Of a DNA stretch of 64,000 bases, positions 1 to 10,616 are shown piece after piece (the first letter of the stretch is position 1; each line of letters begins with the position of its first letter). The stretch is from contig CM055274.1 of NCBI GenBank assembly GCA_029237695.1, positions 24,231,505-24,295,504 on the forward strand. The letters run 5' to 3'. The notes under the pieces are model-generated. The model ran no database searches. It worked only from the letters and a program-made list of their open reading frames with translations, and had not been told where the DNA came from. The position numbers and the translations under genes were made by a program. The stretch comes from Conchocele bisecta (taxonomy: Eukaryota; Mollusca; Bivalvia; Lucinida; Thyasiridae).

Positions 1-121
1 TTGTTTGGAAAGGTGTGCAGAATTAGCTGACACCATTGTATATAAATGTACTATAAAGCACCCATTGCCAGAATGTGGCTCATATGTGTGATTACAATCT
101 ACTGTAGGTCATTACCCACAA

Positions 122-361
122 TTGTGGCTGTGACAGGAGAAATGGGACTGAAGGTGAATGCGACCAGTGTAGACCCAAATCAGCCTGCGCATCCGCGCAG
201 TCTGATCAGGGTCTGCACTGTTCGACATTAAGTCAGTGTAGTACTCGTCATACGCTTAACAAACAGTTAGGTTCCTTTTCAGGCTGCTTGAGGTTGTTAG
301 CTGATTGAGAGTTAGACTGGTCACAAATGCCATAAGCACCATTTATCCAGGCCCATCCACA
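122..361. mobile_element. Palindromic MITE, 'GTGGCTGTGAC' family (copy 1)
   Basis: The left end reads TGTGGCTGTGACAGGAGAAA and runs into 'gaccagtgtagac'. The right end is its approximate reverse complement ('actggtcacaaatgcc...ccatccaca'). Between them lies 'tctgatcagggtctgcactg', shared by all copies. Other copies are at 1361, 13785, 33064, 33429 and 36361, with fragments near 820, 16880 and 49690. No coding capacity; non-autonomous by inference. Confidence 0.7.
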
Positions 362-491
362 ATTATAACTGGCCATAAACTGGCCATAGAGACAACTAGT
401 ACTGGACAAAACCACCTTAGATATTGTGCCACCAGTGTAGACGTTCACTATCAAACACAGCCAGCTGGCTATCGGCAACAATCTGACAAAA

Positions 492-801
492 CCAGTAGCC
501 TATTTCACCAACATAGCAAAGTATACTTTTCTAGCAAAGTATACTTTGAGGAAGAAATTTTAATTTTTCGGATAAATTTATTAACTTTTATTATACTGAA
601 TTTATTACATTATCACAGCCAAAATGGCTGTGATAATGTAATAAATTCAGTATAATAATTCTGCATACTTTTAATCATCAAATATATGGAGTCGTTAGTT
701 CTATATGACATAATGCATTTCAGGAAAAATAAAGGACTACTCCCTCAAAGTATACTTTGCTAGAAAGTATACTTTGCAATTTTGATGAAATCGGCTACAG
801 G
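492..801. mobile_element. Palindromic MITE, 'CAAAGTATACTTT' family (copy 1)
   Basis: The arms start CCAGTAGCCTATTTCACC and end GAAATCGGCTACAGG. Each carries two 'gcaaagtatacttt' palindromes. The centre is a long perfect hairpin around 'cagccaaaatggctg' with arms 'tattatactgaatttatt'. Near-identical copies lie at 12592, 62130 and 63320 and a partial one at 46905. The sequence is almost wholly self-complementary and encodes nothing. Confidence 0.8.
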
Positions 802-819
802 TATAATGAATTGCAAGCA

Positions 820-1360
820 GAATAGACCCAGATCAACCTGCACCTCACAGAGCAGATCAGTGGCTATACTGTTTTGCATTTAGTCAATGAACCAACAATT
901 ACACATCAAGCAGAGAAAGGAAGAACAGTTAGGCCATAATAAAATGTATGTTACCGGTAGTTTGCCCAAACGTGACCGACCCAAAATGCATTTTTTCAGT
1001 GCAAAAGTAAATAAAAAAATTATTTGTTTTTACCAGAGATGAATATACAGAGAGAATGGATTTTGGGATTTTCACAAGAAAACAAATTACCTACATACCT
1101 GCCTATGTTTGTAAAGTAGGGTCGGGTTTGGGCAAACCTGAAATCATTTAATTGTGGCCTTACCATGCCGCTTTTTAATCAGAATTTACACTGGACAGAA
1201 ATGGCATATTAAGCCTGTTTTCTCATGAATGAGTGAAGGATGACCAAGCTACTGATTGTCTCTATAGATGTACATGGTGATCTGATCTACATTAGTTAGA
1301 ATTGTTCTCTAAACTACATACATTGTAATAATCAGCCCTTGGGCTTTTGTGTCATGAAAT
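820..1360. other. Intergenic; fragment of the GTGGCTGTGAC MITE, then nothing recognised
   Basis: Bases 820-890 resemble the middle of the GTGGCTGTGAC family ('gacccagatcaacctgcacc'). The rest is AT-rich single-copy-looking sequence in which I see no gene, RNA or repeat structure. Confidence 0.4.
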
Positions 1361-1512
1361 GTGGGGCTGTGACTGGAGAAATGGGGCTTATGGAATTTGT
1401 GACTAGTGTAGATCCCGATCAAATAGCACACTCCTGTAGCGAATGCACAGGCTGATCTGGATCTACACTGGTCGCAAAACACATAAGCTCCATTTTTCTA
1501 GTCACAGCCACA
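1361..1512. mobile_element. Short GTGGCTGTGAC-family MITE
   Basis: A 150-base internally deleted copy: 'ggctgtgactggagaaatgg' at the left and 'ctagtcacagccac' at the right, joined through a shortened centre that keeps 'gatctggatctacactggtc'. Confidence 0.7.
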
Positions 1513-1610
1513 AATACTGAAAAGTGGCGGTTTACATTTTTACCCAGTGTAGTCATTCATGCAGTGCAAAAGACCATGTGCAGTCTGATATGGTTGGAAA
1601 TATTAAAAAA

Positions 1611-2886
1611 AACAAGAGGGCCATGATGGCCCTAACTCGCTCACCTGACTCCATGAACACCAGAGGAGAATGTGACATTGAGTTCATGTGTTTTAAAAAA
1701 AATAGTGCTATTTTTAGACGGCGGCCATCTTGGATTAGCGATGACCTCCGTTTTAACAACTGAAAAGGCTTCACCCATGGACCATAACTGTGAAGTTTGG
1801 CCACCATGGGCCAAGCGGTTCGTGTGAAGAAGAATTTTGAAATCTCTAATAAAAGAACGACCTTTTGACCTTTCGGCGGCCATCTTGGATGACATGACCA
1901 TCCAATTTCAACAAAAAATGTACCAGAGTGATCGCCTCTGATACCTTCAATTTGACATAGACATTTCCATATTCGGTGAAAAATAAAATTTGACCCCAAT
2001 TTGACACCACAGGTCAGGCCCATTTTTGACCCCGGGGTCACCATTTTAACAACTTTGAAAGAGCATTGTGCATCGATCATTCCTACCAAGTTTCGTCGAA
2101 ATCCGGCTAGCGGTTCATGAGAAGAAGATTTTTTAAGAATTTATGCTATTTTTAGATGACGGCCATCTTGGATTAGCGATGACCTCCATTTTAACAAATC
2201 TGAAAAGGCTTCACCCATGGACCATAACTTTTAAGTTTGGCTACCATGGGCCAAGCGGTTCATGTGAAGAAGAATTTTGAAATCTCTAATAAAAGAACGA
2301 CCTTTTGACATTTCGGCGGCCATCTTGGATGACATAACAATCCGATTTCGACACAAAATGTACCAGAGTGATCGCCTCATTGATACCTTCGATTTGATAT
2401 ATAACATGACCATATTCGGTCAAAAATAAAATTTGACCCCAATTTGACCCCACAGGCCACGCCCATTGACACCTTCAATTTGATATATGACATAACCATA
2501 TTCAGTTAAAAATAAAATTTGACCCCAAAGGCCACGCCCATTTTTGACCCCGGGGTCACCATTTTAACAACTTTGAAAGAGCAATGTACATGGATCATTC
2601 CTACCAAGTTTTGTCGAAATCCGGTTGGCGGTTCTTGAGAAGAAGATTTTTTAAGAATTTGTGCTATTTTTAGATGGTGGCCATCTTGGATTACGTAATG
2701 ACGTCATTTTAACAATTTTGTAATCCCCCTACCTAAGGACCATGACCATGAAGTTTGGTGACTATAGGCCCAATGGTTACCGAGGAGAAGACGTTTGAAA
2801 ATGTTCACGGATGACGGACGACGACGACGGACAACGGACACATTGCGGTAACAATAGCTCACATGAGCTTCGCTCAGGTGAGCTAA
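1611..2886 (-). repeat. Dispersed ~1.25-kb repeat ending in AGCTCACCTGAGCGAAGCTC (copy 1)
   Basis: One end is 'aacaagagggccatgatggc'; the other is 'cgctcaggtgagctaaaaag', preceded by a 'gacggacgacgacgacgg' run. Inside, blocks containing 'catcttggattagcgatgac' recur at about 1728, 2165 and 2675, so the body is a degenerate internal tandem repeat of about 440-510 bases. A second copy lies in the opposite orientation at 53180-54414. Open frames within it repeat the same peptides and are not genes. The class is unknown; it is a familiar type of bivalve repeat. Confidence 0.7.
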
Positions 2887-3003
2887 AAAGGCATTATGAC
2901 TATATCCGCAACAAAATAACCAACAGTGTAGGCACTGATCAGCCTGAAAATAGCCTGATATCACCGCACGTCACTATCAGTAAAATGAATATTAATAAAT
3001 GAT

Positions 3004-3130
3004 TATATCTGTATAGTGGGCACTCGTAATTTTTAGAACTGGTGGAATAGTGACTCAATTATACACTTATTCAATTCCTATAAAGAACATGTTATGCCTA
3101 CTGAGTGGGAACGTACCTTTAAGTCCCATT
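3004..3130. repeat. Dispersed repeat 'tatagtgggcactcgtaat' (uninterrupted copy)
   Basis: It runs from 'tatagtgggcactcgtaat' through 'ttcaattcctataaagaacat' to 'ctgagtggg'. The same unit at 5029-5640 is split by a TTAA-flanked insertion, which makes this the empty-site comparator. Confidence 0.6.
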
Positions 3131-3470
3131 TTCTTGGAACGACACACATATGACTTGACAATTGCATGCAAGAGATGAGAAATAGAATGGACTCTAGATT
3201 ATGACAACACATGTCAATGTGGAATCACCACAATTTATGATCTATTACATTGGTGATTACATGGCAATATCACTTGAATTACTCATGACACACGAGGGGT
3301 GTTTAAAAAGTTAATTCAACAAGATAGCTGTGGCATTTTCAACCGGTTTAGGCATTTGATAGAATTAAACTATTGTTTATATCAATTTAGATTAAATATT
3401 GATTCCAACAGATGATAAACAAACATGTTTTCATTGGAAAGATATAAGAAACAGAGTCGACTATACATAT

Positions 3471-3661
3471 CAGAGCTCCAGTTAAGGTGCGTAATTTGGA
3501 GGTAAATTTCTTATTTCTCCACCAAAAATGGCAAGTTGGGAGTGCTTTAGAATCGTCTCAATGAGACGATTCTAAAGGACTCCCAACTTGCCATTTTTGA
3601 TGAAGAAATAACAAAATTTCACCCTAAGTTGGTCAAATTACGCACCTTAACTGGAGCTCTG
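3471..3661. mobile_element. Palindromic MITE with CAGAGCTCCAGTTAAGGTGC ends
   Basis: Inverted arms begin CAGAGCTCCAGTTAAGGTGC and finish with the exact complement at 3661. The centre is the hairpin 'agaatcgtctcaatgagacg'. It is 191 bases long and has no coding frame. Confidence 0.8.
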
Positions 3662-4130
3662 CATATGGCAACATCAGTTAAGTACCGTAACCAGGATGAG
3701 GCAGACGAGGCACGTTTTTTGTCGCTAATAATTAAACAAATCCCTGAGCTGTGTCGGGGAGAATGCTCCCTGACCCCCATATCGGGACTTACTAGTACAT
3801 GTAGTTCGCCTCGTCTGGTGAAAACCTCTGGTTACAACCATGGACATGTGCCAGCGTGGAATCCTCACAATTTATTATCTATTGAACATTTTGAATTTGT
3901 AATTGACAATATCACTTGAAGTAATCATTACGCATGAGGGGTGTTCAATAAGTAATTGAAAAAGAGATCTGTGGCCAGCAGTTCAAAGTGGCTGAAGAAT
4001 AATACAATTAAAATATATAGTTCAGGATAGTATGTTTGTGTCAATTTACTAGTAGATGAAAGATTGATTATAATTCAAGAGATATAAATTAGAAATAGAA
4101 ATATATACTTGTGTAACTATCCAACATTCT

Positions 4131-4329
4131 TTAACACTTATAATGCTGAATTCAACTTTGTTGTCTGCTGTTTTTTCCCCATTTCTCTAGATAAAAGCAT
4201 GGTTTGACAGCATTTTAGAATCATTTCCATTGGAAATGATTCTAAAGTGCTGTCAATCATGTTTTTATTGAGAAAAAGACATAACACAAAAGCAGACAAC
4301 AATTTTTGTTCCCAGCATTCAAGGATTAA
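4131..4329. mobile_element. TTAA-flanked palindromic MITE (piggyBac-like), copy 1
   Basis: TTAA lies at both ends (4131-4134 and 4326-4329). Inverted arms 'cacttataatgctga' and 'ccagcattcaagga' face each other, with inner arms 'ttgttgtctgctg' and 'gcagacaacaa' and a central hairpin 'catttccattggaaatg'. Related TTAA-bounded copies are at 21233, 22246, 48292 and (partial) 14300. TTAA duplication is the mark of piggyBac-type transposition; the family assignment is inferred. Confidence 0.7.
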
Positions 4330-4343
4330 CTATTATGAGTAAC

Positions 4344-4546
4344 CACAGGTTGAAGTAATGTACCGAGGTCTATAAATACATTAAATATGCCTAAAAGCGT
4401 CAATAAATGAAGAAAAAAAAAGCTAATTTTTTTACTCACTCCATGTACTCGAGTAAAAAAAAATTAATTTTTTTTTTCTTCATTTATTGATGCTTTTAGG
4501 CATATTTAATGTATTTATAGACCTCGGTCCGTTACTTCAACCTGTG
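4344..4546. mobile_element. hAT-like palindromic MITE, 'CACAGGTTGAAG' family, with 8-bp TSD
   Basis: The element starts CACAGGTTGAAGTAATG and ends with the complement CTTCAACCTGTG. It is flanked by the exact 8-bp duplication TGAGTAAC (4336-4343 and 4547-4554). Arms continue as 'gaggtctataaatacatt'. Eight-base duplications with CA...TG ends suit the hAT superfamily. Other copies: 10090, 13289, 17080, 21918, 62804; half copy near 54415. Confidence 0.85.
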
Positions 4547-4554
4547 TGAGTAAC

Positions 4555-5028
4555 CACTATCTTTACATAATGATTCATGAATATTCTCATCAATGAATGT
4601 AGTACATTATGTAATTTATTCAAGTTAAAGGTACATGCCCACTCAGTAGGCACAAAATGTTCTTTCTATCAGAGACATCATCTGCGACATTTTCTGGCAA
4701 AATAAACATTCATTCACCATTACCCCACATATTGATTGGCATTATTATACATTTTATATCATACGTACATTTTCACACTGATATCAGGGACGATAACCGT
4801 GTTTCCTTAAACTGTTAACAGACATTACTATTTATTTTCTGTATTTATTTTTTGACGTGTAAATGATCATACTTTATAATCTGTCAAAAATGTTATTTTT
4901 TCAGGTGACACATTTAATTAATATAAATAATTAAATAATATCATGCCTCACTTGCATTTGAAAATAGCCTGATACTGTGACCGCAAATCACTATCAGTAA
5001 AATAAATATTACTAAATGATTATATCTG
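4555..5028. other. AT-rich intergenic stretch
   Basis: Low-complexity AT-rich DNA. Bases near 4965-5028 ('gaaaatagcctgata...atcactatcagtaaaat') repeat the 2945-3003 sequence, so the duplicated unit of 3004-3130 probably begins earlier. No gene seen. Confidence 0.4.
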
Positions 5029-5640
5029 TATAGTGGGCACTCGTAATATTAAAGCCCCTATACGGCTCAAGTTGCCGAATTTGGCCTCCTATTGGGTTTT
5101 CCCACACATAAATCCAACAGGTTTCTATTTACACACACTTTGAAACTGGTACAAAAATGAGTTTGTAGTCGATGAAAATATCAATATTTGTTGATAAACA
5201 AACAGCAGGTGCGTGTTTCAAAGCCCGATCGATTTTCCGATAGACGCTCGGGTCAACTCCTCAACTCACCGATTCGCGGCCGATGAATTCCGATAGCCGG
5301 AGTTTATCGACTCGCTTCCGAGCCGAAGCCGTTGGGTTACGGAAATTAAATTGTCAATATTAACATTTTGCACTGAGTGGTACACAAAACAAGTTTTTGT
5401 TGTCTTCACATTGCGATTAAGATGTAAATCTCAAGACTTGAGATATATCTATTAGGCAGTATATGTTAGTTTTGTGTACTAAATCAGTTGCCAAACATGT
5501 TTTTGTGTTTGAAAAAATCGGAAAATTGTAATACTGAGCCGTTCAGGGCCTTTAAGTACTGATGGAATAGTGAAATAATTAGACACTTATTTAATTCCTA
5601 TAAAGAACATTTTGTGCCTTACTGGTGGGCATTTAACTTT
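5029..5640. repeat. Second copy of the 'tatagtgggcactcgtaat' repeat, interrupted
   Basis: The left part (5029-5049) and right part (5555-5640, 'gtactgatggaatagtgaaa') match the continuous unit at 3004-3130. The interruption is the element listed next. Confidence 0.65.
5051..5553. mobile_element. ~500-bp TTAA-flanked element nested in a repeat
   Basis: The ends read TTAAAGCCCCTATACGGCTC and, in complement, TTAAAGGCCCTGAACGGCTC, so about 17 bases of imperfect terminal inverted repeat follow TTAA on each side. The contents are non-coding. TTAA targeting suggests a piggyBac-like non-autonomous element (inference). Confidence 0.65.
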
Positions 5641-5770
5641 AACTGAACCTGCATAATATATTAACATATGAAGTATGAATTTATAATCCCCAGGAAATGT
5701 GACTATGATACCAGAAATGGGGCTTATTGCCTTTGAGACCAATTTAAAAAGATAAGCTTATATAATTGAT

Positions 5771-6026
5771 ACACGCCATCTGATTTCGTACCTTCGGACA
5801 TCTGCATACTTTCATTAAATACGTTTACAAGATTTACCATATCTTTCATAAATAAAGTAAAAATGTTGACAGAATTTTCAGAGTCCATGCGGAATATAAT
5901 TCCGCATGTACATACTCTGAACATTTTGTCAACTTTTGACGCCATTTACAGAAAATATTGTAAATTTTGCAAACATATTTCATGAAATTATGCAGATGTA
6001 CGAAGGTACAAAATCACATGGCGTGT
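5771..6026. mobile_element. Palindromic MITE 'acacgccatctgatttcgta' (copy 1)
   Basis: The arms 'acacgccatctgatttcgta' and 'acaaaatcacatggcgtgt' are inverted. Inner arms are 'aaaatgttgacagaattttc' and its partner, around the centre 'gcggaatataattccgc'. Related copies are at 10617-10869 and 35925-36115 (interrupted). Confidence 0.75.
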
Positions 6027-6348
6027 CTCATAATTATAGCGCTGTCTGATCTGGCTGATGGAGTTCGGGGGCCATTCACATACTATAGTCATTCACATAA
6101 TATAGTCATTCGCATACTAGTACGATATTTCAGTCAGCTGCATAGCCTGCACATTTGATTTGATCAAATTCCAAAAGCACTGTCTTCATGTCCACTTACC
6201 CAGTTTGGCAGCCACGGAAGACCCTCAGGTACCGTAGTTCATTTCCAGTATAATTTTAAAGGCAAACAATATTTGTGAAACATAATGCCCATTTGCTGGA
6301 GAATGAAACTCTCGGGTACAAATTACATTGCATAAAGAACAAAGTTAC

Positions 6349-6480
6349 CTGTATATGGTGATCAGCTGCAGCAAACACGGCCGCCAGCCCAGTGGAGCCA
6401 GTAACAGACTCATAGATGATGAACACGAGAAGGCACAGAACAGGGATCACGCCATACACCACATACCGCCAGCTCCCCGC
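6349..6480 (-). CDS. Likely internal exon of an unrecognised membrane-protein gene
   Basis: Read on the - strand, a 'tttcag' acceptor at 6481-6486 precedes exactly 44 codons, followed by a GTAACT donor at 6348-6343. Both boundaries are phase 0. The peptide begins AGSWRYVVYGVIPVLCLLVF and continues through IIYESVTGSTGLAAVF to AAADHHIQ. It holds one strongly hydrophobic segment (about residues 7-23) and an alanine-rich second one. Base composition is much more GC-rich than the surroundings, as in the TAF7 exons. I do not recognise the family and see no companion exon nearby; the rest of the gene may be outside the window or lie beyond long introns. It could instead be a single captured exon. 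Confidence 0.55.
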
Positions 6481-6540
6481 CTGAAATACGTGGCATAATT
6501 TGGAAACATTTAGCAACCATATAGGCCAGTTCAATAAGAT

Positions 6541-6960
6541 ATTATTTCTCTTTAAGATTTGTTATCTAACATGATGACCTCTTCAACGGATGAGATAAAA
6601 ATGGCCCAAATATTCACTTCTGGTAAGTAATTCTGGCAATGACTGATATATGTCTATGGCGAGGAAGTTTTCGGCAAACAGGATAAAATAATGAACTAAA
6701 AGAAAATCTGCAAATACGATTTGAAACATGTTTCTGAACCCAATTTTACCAGAAATAATTGGGGTTGTTTAAAAAATTAATGTTTATTTTACTCTAACAG
6801 AACTAATGTTGCGAATGCTAGTTTTGGTGAAATCAATGTTTACCAATTTTATTTAAATTAATTTAACTAACTCTATAACAAGAAACGAGGCAAAGCCACG
6901 AAGGCCAGGTTTTTTCCAAGCATAGACACTTGGATAACATAATTATACCCACTTTTTGTA
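6541..6960. other. AT-rich intergenic stretch
   Basis: No gene or clear repeat seen. It ends at the 'agatggccgtggcctgcatg' block. Confidence 0.4.
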
Positions 6961-6961
6961 G

Positions 6962-7013
6962 ACTAGATGGCCGTGGCCTGCATGTTGCGCCTTGGGGCGA
7001 GGCATGGACACTA
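6962..7013 (-). repeat. 'tgtccatgcctcgcc' block
   Basis: The complement of the block 'tgtccatgcctcgccacaag...gcaggccgcggccatctag'. It also occurs at 43252, 43834 and 54518, each time beside, or at the edge of, the 'cttgcggaaagcgcg' arrays or their relatives. It may be a terminal segment of a larger repeat. Confidence 0.6.
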
Positions 7014-7039
7014 AAAAAATAGATATAGTAGATGGAAAA

Positions 7040-7995
7040 AGTTTAACCAAAAAACTTTAACCGGACACACGGACGAACGGACGGACGTATGCCAAAATGC
7101 CGACGATATCGCGCTTTCCGCAAGCAGGTGTGACAATGATGATAAACACCCATGTGAAGTATCAAGGTATTGGGTGAAGCAGTTGCAGAGATATAGTACA
7201 CGAAAAAACTTTAACAAAAAAATTCAAAGTAATTTGAACTTGACATAGGGCACAGGAATCGCGCTTTCCGCAAGCAGGTGCGACAATGATGAATAAACAC
7301 CCATGTGAAGTATCAGGTATTGGGTGAAGCAGTCAGAGATATAGTACACAAACAAAATTTAACAAAAAAATTCAAAGTAATTTGACCTTGACATTGGGCA
7401 CAGGATCGCGCTTTCCGCAAGCAGGTGCAACAATGATGAATAAACACCATGTGAGTATCAAGGTATTGGGTGAAGCAGTTGCGAAGATATAGTACACAAA
7501 CGAAAAAACTTTAACCAAAAAATTCAAAGTAAATTGACCTTGACATTGGGGCACAGATCCGCGCTTTTCCCGCAAGCAGGGGGTGGCGACAATGAAGATA
7601 AAACACCCATGTGAAGTATCAAGGTATTGGGTGAAGCAGTTGCAGAGATATAGTAAACAAAAAAACTTTAAGCAAAAAAAATTCAAAGTAATTTGAACCT
7701 TGACATTGGGCACAGGATCGCGCTTTCCGCAGCCAGGTGCCGACAAAGATGATAAACACCCATGGTGAATATCAAGGTAATTGGGTGAAGCAGTTGCAGA
7801 GATATAGTAACACGAAAAAAACTTTAAAACAAAAAAATTCAAAAGTATTTTGAACCTTGACAATTGGCACAGGGGCCGCACGGTTGGGGGTTAGAATGAA
7901 AATATGGATGATGATAAACACCCATGTGAAGTTTCAAGGTAATGGGCGAAGCAGTTGCAGAGATATAGTATAACAAAAAAGTTTTAACCAAAAAA
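7040..7995 (-). repeat. Tandem array, ~150-bp units with 'cgcgctttccgcaagcaggt'
   Basis: Units recur at about 7110, 7261, 7407, 7560 and 7720. Each carries 'cgcgctttccgcaagcaggt', 'aaacacccatgtgaagtatc', 'gcagttgcagagatatagta' and 'ttcaaagtaatttga'. In opposite orientation the same unit builds 40735-43830 and 52775-53160. Long open frames across it are artefacts of the periodicity. Confidence 0.85.
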
Positions 7996-8600
7996 CTCGA
8001 ACCAGACGTACGTTAAAAGTTAACGTTGAAAATGGCTAAGTCAATTACGTAGAAATAATAGGTGAAGGTAAAAAAATGGTCACATGTTGGATAGTTGTAT
8101 GTGGTAGGCACCCCTTGGTTATGAAGCTGTGAAAGTTTGGTGGTCCTAGGTGGTACAGTACAAAGAAATGGACTTCAAACACGAAAACTTAACATTGTAA
8201 ACGCGAAAACTTAACATTGAAAATGGCTAAGTCGACTGTGCGGAAAAAATGGGTGAAGTTAAAAAAAAAAGTAACATGTTGGATAGTGATATGTGGTGGG
8301 TACCCCTTGATTATGAAGCTGTGAAAAGTTTGGTGGTCCTAGGTGGTACCAGTACCAAAGAAAATGGACTTAAACACGAAAACTTAACATTGTAAACGCG
8401 AAAACGTAACATTGAAAAATGGCTAAGTCGACTACGCGGAAAAAATGGGTCAAGTTAAAAAAAAAGTAACATGTTGGATAGTGATATGTGGTGGGGACCC
8501 CTTGATTATGAAGCTGTGAAAGTTTGGTGGTCCTAGGTGGTACAGTAACAAAGAAATGGACTCAAACACGAAAACTTAACATTGATTGTGGACGCCGCCG
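7996..8600. repeat. Tandem array, ~190-bp units, three copies
   Basis: 'aaaatggctaagtc' recurs at about 8029, 8219 and 8416. Each unit also holds 'gtaacatgttggatagtgat' and 'gtttggtggtcctaggtggt'. The array ends in a 'cgccgccgcccgcccgcccg' run. Confidence 0.8.
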
Positions 8601-8853
8601 CCGCCCGCCCGCCCGGCTTTCGCCAATCCAATAGCCTGGATTTTTTTTCAAAAAACCTGGCTAATAAAATGTATTCGCAGATTGTGCTTCCTGGTGCATT
8701 AATCTAGGAAATGCATTTCCAAATCACTTCCCCTGTTTATAGTAGCCTATATTAGTACAGGTGTATTGGCGAATAAGACACAAACATCAGAATGTGATAA
8801 AATAAAATGTTTTGTGTTTTGTTGATATGGTATGGTCATTGGTATATGAATTA

Positions 8854-10011
8854 TTATTAGCCGATCTATTTATAGATCGGCTAATATATTGGTTATCCAT
8901 CGAATTCTGAAAAAGTTTGTAGCAACCCTTTTCTCCGCTATTCGGTAATCTACGAACGCGAATTTTTCTGTATCACTTCCAAATTGCATCAATCGATAAA
9001 GTTTGCATTTTTGGCAATTATCTCCGTTTAAAACTTTACTTATAGCCAAATAACACAATTTTGAATACGTAATGAGCTGAACGCCGGAAGAGATTTAACC
9101 CGGAAGTTATTGTTGTTGAAGTCCATAGTTGGCTCTAATGGCCATATACGCCAACATACGCCGATTATTGGGCTAATGTAAAGCTTTTATTTATTAAACA
9201 GAACAAGTTTCAGCCACGTATAACGCGTAAAATGTGTTTATTCGGCTTAATTATAATCGACCTCTGCTCAAAATCTCCTTACCTTAGCAACCCCTGCTAT
9301 TTCGGGTTGAATTCCCCCCCCCCCAGCATCTCGGGTTTATCCCATTGGATCGCGTATGCGCGTCATTTGACGCTAGTTAATATTCACAAAATTGTCCACC
9401 AATCAAAACGAAGAATTGCCCTTCATATGCCAACTTTGTTTGATTTGTTTACGTATCATGCAGGGATGGCAGGGATGCATCCAGCACGCGCGATTGCGGC
9501 AATCCCCCTTAATTATTGTCAATGCCGCAAATTATTGATTGTCTTGCGCCCGACATCGCGCAAAAAATCACGGATGGGGCACATATTAGGCCAATCTGGG
9601 CATGTGCCTGAATACGCAGGAGCTTGCGTCTATTTTTAGATGACACTGTAACCGCTAGATACATATAGCCCTGGTAGCTCCGCCCACTCGCGTGCTGCCA
9701 CAGAATTCGGACAAACACACAGTGACTACAACTTTGTGTATTGCGGAGTGTAATTTGTAGATAAATAGAGCATACAGTACAGGTGTTACGCTGGAATATT
9801 TCGCAACATAATGGTGACAACAAAACATTGCTGCTATGGCATTGCTGCTATTGGATGGATTTGGGAACGGGTTTCCAAAACCTGCACAAAATCGAGAAAA
9901 ATGTCAACGCTGGGTACAGAACTGTGGTCGAAAATAGTCTACCATTGACAATGTTACCAGAGACACCTACATATGTTCGATGCACTTTACCCTGATTTGA
10001 TCGGCTAATAA
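8854..10011 (+). mobile_element. DNA-transposon remnant with THAP fragment and TTATTAGCCGATC ends
   Basis: The left end is TTATTAGCCGATC (8854-8866) and the right end GATCGGCTAATAA (9999-10011), a perfect 13-base inverted repeat. The left terminus carries a second inner hairpin ('ccgatctatttatagatcgg'). The interior is mostly non-coding but includes the broken THAP domain listed next. I could not define a target duplication. THAP domains occur in P-element-type and other transposases, so a THAP-family DNA transposon is the best reading (inference). Confidence 0.55.
9811..9990 (+). pseudogene. Degenerate THAP-type zinc-finger domain
   Basis: From ATG at 9811 the frame reads MVTTKHCCYGIAAIGW. 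After a +1 shift near 9859 it reads FGNGFPKPAQNREKCQRWVQ and then NCGRK, a stop, STIDNVTRDTYICSMHF. This is the order of a THAP domain: N-terminal Cys cluster, FPKP, a Trp-containing helix, and C-x2-H ('CSMH') near the end. The first Cys pair spacing is damaged, and one frameshift plus one in-frame TAG make it non-functional. THAP domains bind DNA; here it is a fossil of the surrounding transposon. Confidence 0.6.
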
Positions 10012-10089
10012 CATCATGCTCTGCATGACTTTTCATTTTTGTATTGAAATAGAAAGAAGTGTAAAAATACTCTCAATATCAATGCAGAG

Positions 10090-10524
10090 CACAGGTTGAA
10101 GTAACGGACCGAGGTCTATAACTACGGTACAGTGGGGTCAGAGTGTAAGTACACACACGAACGATCACGACAGGTTGGAACCAACCTACCGTGTTCGTTC
10201 GTGTGTGCACTCACACGCTGACCCCACTGTACATTAAATATACCTAAAAACATTAATAAGTGAATCAATGCAGAGCACAGGTTGAAGTAACGGACCAAGG
10301 TTTATAACTACATTAAATATACCTAAAAGCATTAATAAGCGAATCAATGCAGAGCCAGGTTGAAGTAACGGACCGAGGTTTATAACTACATTAAATATAC
10401 CTAAAAGCATTAATAAGTGAAAAACAAAATTAAACAAACTAATTTATTCCCTCATATAGACACTACTGTGTATAGGAGGGAGTAAATAATTTTTGTTAGC
10501 TTATTTATTTTCATTCAACCTGTG
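10090..10524. mobile_element. hAT-like CACAGGTTGAAG MITE with expanded left arm
   Basis: Flanked by the 8-bp duplication ATGCAGAG (10082-10089 and 10525-10532). The left arm is present three times in tandem (about 10082, 10267, 10348), and every tandem copy includes the TSD word 'atgcagag'. The amplification therefore happened after insertion and took flank with it. A separate palindrome sits in the first arm (next entry). The right arm ends CATTCAACCTGTG. Confidence 0.8.
10128..10233. mobile_element. Small palindromic element 'gtacagtggggtcagagtgt'
   Basis: The arms 'tacagtggggtcagagtgt' and 'cacacgctgaccccactgta' enclose 'ttggaaccaa'. It is inserted in 'aactac|attaaat' of the surrounding MITE arm, as the two uninterrupted tandem arms show. 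Confidence 0.75.
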
Positions 10525-10616
10525 ATGCAGAGCACATTGTAGACAAATGTGCTTGAATACATGTCTTATAGATGGAATGACAGACACACAGTGAGAGTCC
10601 AGCATGTCACAATATG

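Noticed and set aside
1553..2413. Antisense ORFs with 'SSKMAAERSKGRSFIRDFKI'
   Set aside because: The same peptide recurs within and between copies of the 1.25-kb dispersed repeat; it reflects internal repetition, not a gene.
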